From Phreatobacter oligotrophus (GTDB lineage Bacteria > Pseudomonadota > Alphaproteobacteria > Rhizobiales > Phreatobacteraceae), in the NCBI RefSeq assembly GCF_003046185.1, contig NZ_PZZL01000003.1, forward strand, positions 372,001 through 436,000: DNA of 64,000 nt, in the 5' to 3' direction. Positions 60,054-64,000 of this stretch are shown here, piece after piece (the first letter of the stretch is position 1; the number at the start of each line of letters is the position of its first letter). Position numbers and translations under genes: made by a program. The notes below the pieces were generated by a model. The model saw only the letters and a program-made list of their open reading frames with translations. It had not been told where the DNA came from and searched no databases.

Positions 60054-60668
60054 ATGGTCGATCACACACCCATGAGTCGCTCGGTCCTGCGTCACCGTAC
60101 GGACAAGCATCAGGACGACGACGCGCGTTTCCTCAAGAGCTGGTTGAAGAACCCGCTCCGGATGGGGGCCGTCGCGCCGTCCAGCCCCGCGCTCGCCAAG
60201 CGCATGGCCAGCTATGTCGATCCGCACGGCACCGGTCCCGTCGTCGAGCTTGGCCCCGGCACCGGCGCCATCACCGCCGCCCTCGTCTCTCACGGCATCG
60301 ACCAGCGCCGGCTCGTGCTGGTGGAGTACTCGGTCGATTTCTGCCGGCTGCTCCACGATCGCTTCCCCTATGCGACCATCGTCCATGGGGACGCCTATTC
60401 CCTGGGCCGGACGCTCACCGGGCGCCTGTCGGGACCGGCCGATGCCGTCGTCTCCGGCCTGCCGCTGATGACGCGGCCCGAACCGATCCGCATGAAGCTG
60501 GTCCAGGACGCCTTCGGCTTGATGAAGCCGGGCGCGCCCTTCGTGCAGTTCACCTATTCGGTGACCTCGCCGGTGCCGACCAAGGGCGCCGATTTTAGCG
60601 CCGTGCCCTCCGAGCGCATCTGGCGGAACATCCCGCCCGCCCGCGTCTGGGTCTATCGCCGCGGCTGA
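60054..60668 (+). CDS. pmtA: Phospholipid N-methyltransferase, rhizobial PmtA type
   Basis: A 204-residue SAM-dependent methyltransferase: the N-terminal MGAVAPSSPALAKRMASYVD, SAM motif VVELGPGTGAITAAL, LVLVEYSVDFCRLL, HGDAYSLG, VVSGLPLMTRPEPIRMKL, and the ending IWRNIPPARVWVYRR. This fits the soluble PmtA of rhizobia, which methylates phosphatidylethanolamine towards phosphatidylcholine. Whether it performs all three methylations cannot be told. An alternative start lies at 60072. Confidence 0.85.
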   Translation: MVDHTPMSRSVLRHRTDKHQDDDARFLKSWLKNPLRMGAVAPSSPALAKRMASYVDPHGTGPVVELGPGTGAITAALVSHGIDQRRLVLVEYSVDFCRLLHDRFPYATIVHGDAYSLGRTLTGRLSGPADAVVSGLPLMTRPEPIRMKLVQDAFGLMKPGAPFVQFTYSVTSPVPTKGADFSAVPSERIWRNIPPARVWVYRRG

Positions 60669-60672
60669 GGCG

Positions 60673-61350
60673 TCAGGCGGCGACGCGATAGGCGCGCTGC
60701 CGCCCGAGCGCAATCATCCCCATCTGTCCGGGAAAGAGCGAGCGGATCGCCGGCGACGTCACGTCGAGCCCGCCGGTCAGCGCGCCGAAGGCCGGCATGA
60801 CCAGCCGTGTTTCACATGAAACGAAAACCTTGCTCCGCACCGAGCCGCCGCGGGCGCTGATCCGCGCCGAGGGATGAAGGTGCCCGGCGATCTCGCCGAT
60901 GACCCGGCCCGCGGTCGGTTCGTGGACGAATCGAAGGGGCCCATCGGCGAAGGAATCGAGGAATTCGCCGGTCATGTCGCCTTCAAGGGCCGGATCGTGA
61001 TTGCCCGCGACCCAGATCCAGGTCCGGCCGGCCTGCAGCGCCTTCAGCCGCTCCCGGTCAGCCTCCGCCATGCGCAGCGGACCGGCGCGGTCGTGGAAAC
61101 TGTCGCCAAGCGAGACGATGGTCCGTGGCTTGAGCCGTGCCACCACGCGGGCGAGCGCCGTCAGCGTCTGTCCGGTGTCGTAGGGCGGCAGCATCATGCG
61201 CCGCGCGGCGAAGGACGAGCCCTTCTCGAGATGCAGGTCGGCGACGACCATCAGCCCGCTGTCCGGGCACCACAGCACGCCCGATCCGTCCGCGATGAAG
61301 CTGCGGCCGGCGACGGTGACCACCGTCTCGGGGACAGGCGAAGGCGTCAT
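60673..61350 (-). CDS. pdeM: Ligase-associated DNA damage response endonuclease PdeM
   Basis: A 225-residue calcineurin-type phosphoesterase: VVADLHLEKGSSFA, VSLGDSFHD, WVAGNHDPAL and IAGHLHPSARI supply the metal ligands in the usual order. This is the PdeM family, which occurs with an Lhr-like helicase, a DNA ligase and an exonuclease-like protein in a DNA-repair module. The helicase stop is 28 bp upstream. A parS-like sequence lies inside its coding region. Confidence 0.9.
   Translation of the reverse strand: MTPSPVPETVVTVAGRSFIADGSGVLWCPDSGLMVVADLHLEKGSSFAARRMMLPPYDTGQTLTALARVVARLKPRTIVSLGDSFHDRAGPLRMAEADRERLKALQAGRTWIWVAGNHDPALEGDMTGEFLDSFADGPLRFVHEPTAGRVIGEIAGHLHPSARISARGGSVRSKVFVSCETRLVMPAFGALTGGLDVTSPAIRSLFPGQMGMIALGRQRAYRVAA
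60808..60823. promoter_or_regulatory. Degenerate parS-like site inside pdeM
   Basis: TGTTTCACATGAAACG differs from the perfect parS at two of 16 positions (9 and 16). It lies about 4.6 kb from the candidate origin on the side opposite to the two perfect sites. ParB binding would be weaker if it occurs. Confidence 0.45.
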
Positions 61351-61378
61351 GACGGATCCGAATCGAAAGCGCTGCACG

Positions 61379-63961
61379 TCAGCCCACCTCACCGAAGGCC
61401 GGTCCTTCGATCCCCGCTTCCGCGAGAAGGGCGGCCTCCGCCTCCTGCAGCAGGGCCTCGCCCGCCTCGCCATAGACCGGCTCGCGGCCGATCTCCAGCA
61501 TGACGGGCACCGCCAGCGGCGAGATGCGCGTGAGGCCAATGTGCACGATTCGCCCGCGGATGCGTGACAGCATCTGCCCGAGCCGGGCGATGTCGAGGAG
61601 GCCGGTGGCCGCATCGGCGCGGGCGGCCCGCAGCAGCAGGTGGTTCGGCTCGTGGCGCCTGAGGACGTCGTAGACGAGATCCGTCGAGACGGTGACCTGC
61701 CGGCCGGACTTCTCCTTGCCGGGATGGCGGCGCTCGATCAGGCCGGCAATGACCGCACAGGTGCGGAAGGTCCGCTTCATCAGCGGGCTTTCCTCCAGCC
61801 AGGCTTCGAGATCGTCGCCCAGCATGTCCTCGTCGAAGAGCGCATCCATCGACAGGTCGCCGCGCGCCACGGCCGCGCCGAGATCCGACAGGCCCCAGAC
61901 CGAAATCGAATAGTCGTTGGCCACGAAGCCCATGGGGCGAAGGCCCCATCGCTCCAGCCGCCGGGTCAGAAGCATGCCGAGCGTCTGATGGGCGAGGCGC
62001 CCTTCGAAGGGATAGGCGACGAGGTGAAACCGGTCGCCGCGCGGAAATGTCTCGACCAGGAGCTGGTCCCGCCGCGGAATGAGGGACGCCTTGCGCTGGA
62101 GCTCCAGCCATTCGGCCACCTGCGGCGGCAGCTTGGCCCACTCCTTCGGGTCGGAGAGCATCCGCCGCACGCCCTCGGCGAGGAAGGTCGATAGCGGGAA
62201 CTTGCCGCCGGCATAGGAGGGCACCTTCGGCTCCCGCGAGGTGGCGCGCGAGACATAGACCTCGTTCTCCACCAGCGCCTCGTAGCGCAGCACCTCGCCG
62301 GAAAAGACGAAGGTGTCGCCGGGCACGAGGCCCTCGACGAAATATTCCTCGATCTCGCCGAGCACCCGCCCGCCCCGGCCGATCGGTCCGGAATAGCCGG
62401 AGGCCCCTTGCCGGCTCCGCACCAGCCGCACCCGCAGCATCGGCGATTCCACGATCGTGCCGACATTCATGCGGTAGCGTTGGGCGATGGAGGGGTGCGC
62501 CACCCGCCACAGGCCCTTCTTGTCCTGGCGGATCTTGGCAAAGCGATCATAGGTCCGGAGCGCATAGCCGCCGGTCGCGACGAAATTGATGACGTCGTGG
62601 AACGTCGCCGCGTCGAGATCGGCATAGGGCGCGGCCGAACGCACCTCGCCGAGCAGGGCTTCCTCGCCGATGGGGCCGGCGCAGGCCATGCCGAGCACGT
62701 GCTGGCAGAGCACGTCGAGGGCGCCGCGCCTGAGCGGTTCGGTGTCCTGCGCCCCATCGCCGATGGCCTCCAGTGCCGCGCGGCACTCCATCACCTCGAA
62801 GCGGTTGGCCGGCACGAGAACCGCCCGCGACGGCTCGTCCAGCCGATGGTTGGCGCGGCCGATGCGCTGCATCAGCCGGCTCGACCCCTTCGGCGCGCCG
62901 ATATTGAGCACGAGGTCCACGTCGCCCCAGTCGATGCCGAGATCGAGCGAGGAGGTGCAGACCACCGCCTTCAGCTGTCCCGCCGCCATGGCGTCCTCGA
63001 CCCGGCGGCGCTGGGCCACGTCCAGCGACCCGTGATGGAGTGCGATGGGCAGCCCGTCGTCATTGATGGTCCAGAGCAGCTGGAAGAGCAGCTCCGCCTG
63101 GCTGCGCGTGTTGACGAAGACCAGCGTCGTGCGGTGCTGCTTGATGGCCTCGTACAATTCGCCCGCGGCATGGCGGGCGGAATGACCTGCCCAGGGCAGC
63201 CGTTCAGCCGTTTCGAGGATCGACACATCGGGCTTGGCGCCGGCCGCCGCCATCACCACGGCGGCCGGGGGTGCGTCTCCGCCCTGGGGCGTCAGGAATC
63301 GGGCGAGGTCGGCCGGGTCCTTCACCGTCGCCGACAGCCCCACGGTCGTCATGCCCGGCGCGAGGGTGAACAGCCGGGCAAGGCCCAGCGACAGGAGGTC
63401 GCCGCGCTTCGAGGTGACGAGCGCATGGAGCTCGTCCAGCACCACCCGCTTCAGCGAACCGAACAGGTAGGGCGCGTCGGCGCTGGCCAGCAGCAGGGCG
63501 AGCTGTTCCGGCGTCGTCAGCAGGATTTCCGGAGGATCGGATCGTTGCCGCTGGCGCTTCGAGGCCGGCGTGTCGCCGGTGCGCGTCTCGATGCGGATGG
63601 GCAGTCCCATCTCCTCGACCGGCGCATAGAGGTTGCGGGCAACGTCGACCGCGAGCGCCTTCAGCGGCGAGATGTAGAGGGTGTGGAGCCCCCTCTCGCG
63701 CGGCGGGGGCGCCCGGCCGACGGGCGCCGTGCGGACCGGCGCGGCGCGCGGTTCGGCGAGATCGACCAGGGACGGCAGGAACCCGGCCAGCGTCTTGCCG
63801 GCGCCCGTCGGGGCGACGAGCAGGGCCGACCGGCCCTCCTGCGCCAGCGCCAGCAGGTCGAGCTGGTGGTCGCGCGGCGCCCATCCCCGCGCGGCGAACC
63901 AGGCGTGAAAGCGGGGCGGCAGCGGCGAGGGGCGCGCCTCGGGTGCGGGGAGCGACGGCAT
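61379..63961 (-). CDS. Ligase-associated DNA damage response DExH helicase (Lhr-core type)
   Basis: An 860-residue superfamily 2 helicase: Walker A in VAPTGAGKTLAGFLPSL, DELHAL as motif II, SATVKDPADL, VFVNTRSQAELLFQLLW, DLGIDWGDVDLVLNIG and QRIGRANHR, followed by the winged-helix and Lhr-core domains. The length and the PdeM neighbour place it in the ligase-associated repair set. ATG 63961 begins MPSLPAPEARP. The gene is complete; the ligase and exonuclease-like partners would be beyond the right edge. Confidence 0.93.
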   Translation of the reverse strand: MPSLPAPEARPSPLPPRFHAWFAARGWAPRDHQLDLLALAQEGRSALLVAPTGAGKTLAGFLPSLVDLAEPRAAPVRTAPVGRAPPPRERGLHTLYISPLKALAVDVARNLYAPVEEMGLPIRIETRTGDTPASKRQRQRSDPPEILLTTPEQLALLLASADAPYLFGSLKRVVLDELHALVTSKRGDLLSLGLARLFTLAPGMTTVGLSATVKDPADLARFLTPQGGDAPPAAVVMAAAGAKPDVSILETAERLPWAGHSARHAAGELYEAIKQHRTTLVFVNTRSQAELLFQLLWTINDDGLPIALHHGSLDVAQRRRVEDAMAAGQLKAVVCTSSLDLGIDWGDVDLVLNIGAPKGSSRLMQRIGRANHRLDEPSRAVLVPANRFEVMECRAALEAIGDGAQDTEPLRRGALDVLCQHVLGMACAGPIGEEALLGEVRSAAPYADLDAATFHDVINFVATGGYALRTYDRFAKIRQDKKGLWRVAHPSIAQRYRMNVGTIVESPMLRVRLVRSRQGASGYSGPIGRGGRVLGEIEEYFVEGLVPGDTFVFSGEVLRYEALVENEVYVSRATSREPKVPSYAGGKFPLSTFLAEGVRRMLSDPKEWAKLPPQVAEWLELQRKASLIPRRDQLLVETFPRGDRFHLVAYPFEGRLAHQTLGMLLTRRLERWGLRPMGFVANDYSISVWGLSDLGAAVARGDLSMDALFDEDMLGDDLEAWLEESPLMKRTFRTCAVIAGLIERRHPGKEKSGRQVTVSTDLVYDVLRRHEPNHLLLRAARADAATGLLDIARLGQMLSRIRGRIVHIGLTRISPLAVPVMLEIGREPVYGEAGEALLQEAEAALLAEAGIEGPAFGEVG

Positions 63962-64000
63962 GCACACAGAACTAAAGGAGAACCCCGGCGTTGCAAGGGG

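Overview
The window is GC-rich (roughly two thirds G+C), densely coding chromosomal DNA from an alphaproteobacterium, most likely order Hyphomicrobiales. The evidence is the ori-type gene order (mnmE-mnmG-rsmG-parA-parB on one side and rho-hemJ-hemE, then ppsR-maf-aroE-coaE-dnaQ, on the other), a hemC-hemD-mitofilin-hemY cluster, a CenR-like regulator, a rhizobial-type PmtA and GANTC (CcrM-type) clusters. I cannot name the genus.

Layout. 1-3.3 kb: the 5' end of an S4-domain gene and a long SUV3-like RNA helicase with a disordered tail, preceded by a 340-bp gap holding 14 GANTC sites, many spaced by whole helical turns. 3.7-11.5 kb: a signalling island with two paralogous PAS hybrid kinases, two OmpR-type regulators, a single-domain globin, a lone cyclic-nucleotide-binding protein and a CenR-like regulator. 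11.6-22.4 kb: housekeeping and metabolic genes (L,D-transpeptidase, SDR, M48 lipoprotein peptidase, degenerate nuclease, acs, a beta-lactamase-fold hydrolase, a CaiB-family CoA-transferase, an EVE protein, gpsA). 22.4-28.5 kb: tsaD divergent from hemC-hemD-mic60-hemY, ending at tRNA-Arg(CCT).

28.6-30.9 kb is a gene-poor stretch with decayed fragments and partly lower GC, followed by a small membrane-protein operon that includes 51- and 24-residue proteins. 32-36 kb carries an Old Yellow Enzyme, an IclR regulator and an MFS transporter. 35.8-42.1 kb is a trehalose locus (membrane-tethered OtsA, a GH15 hydrolase, OtsB) divergent from a ROK-family protein whose motifs appear in circularly permuted order. 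42-61 kb is the presumed origin domain: leuS-lptE-holA, parB-parA-rsmG-mnmG-mnmE, rho, hemJ-hemE, a candidate oriC at 56.0-56.4 kb, ppsR-maf-aroE-coaE-dnaQ and pmtA. Two perfect parS sites and one near-parS site lie within 7 kb of the candidate origin. The window ends in a PdeM / Lhr-like helicase DNA-repair pair.

Most genes are ordinary core genes. The least explained features are the helically phased GANTC array, the permuted ROK protein, the twin kinase/globin cluster and the microprotein operon. All statements come from reading the sequence; no database search was possible.
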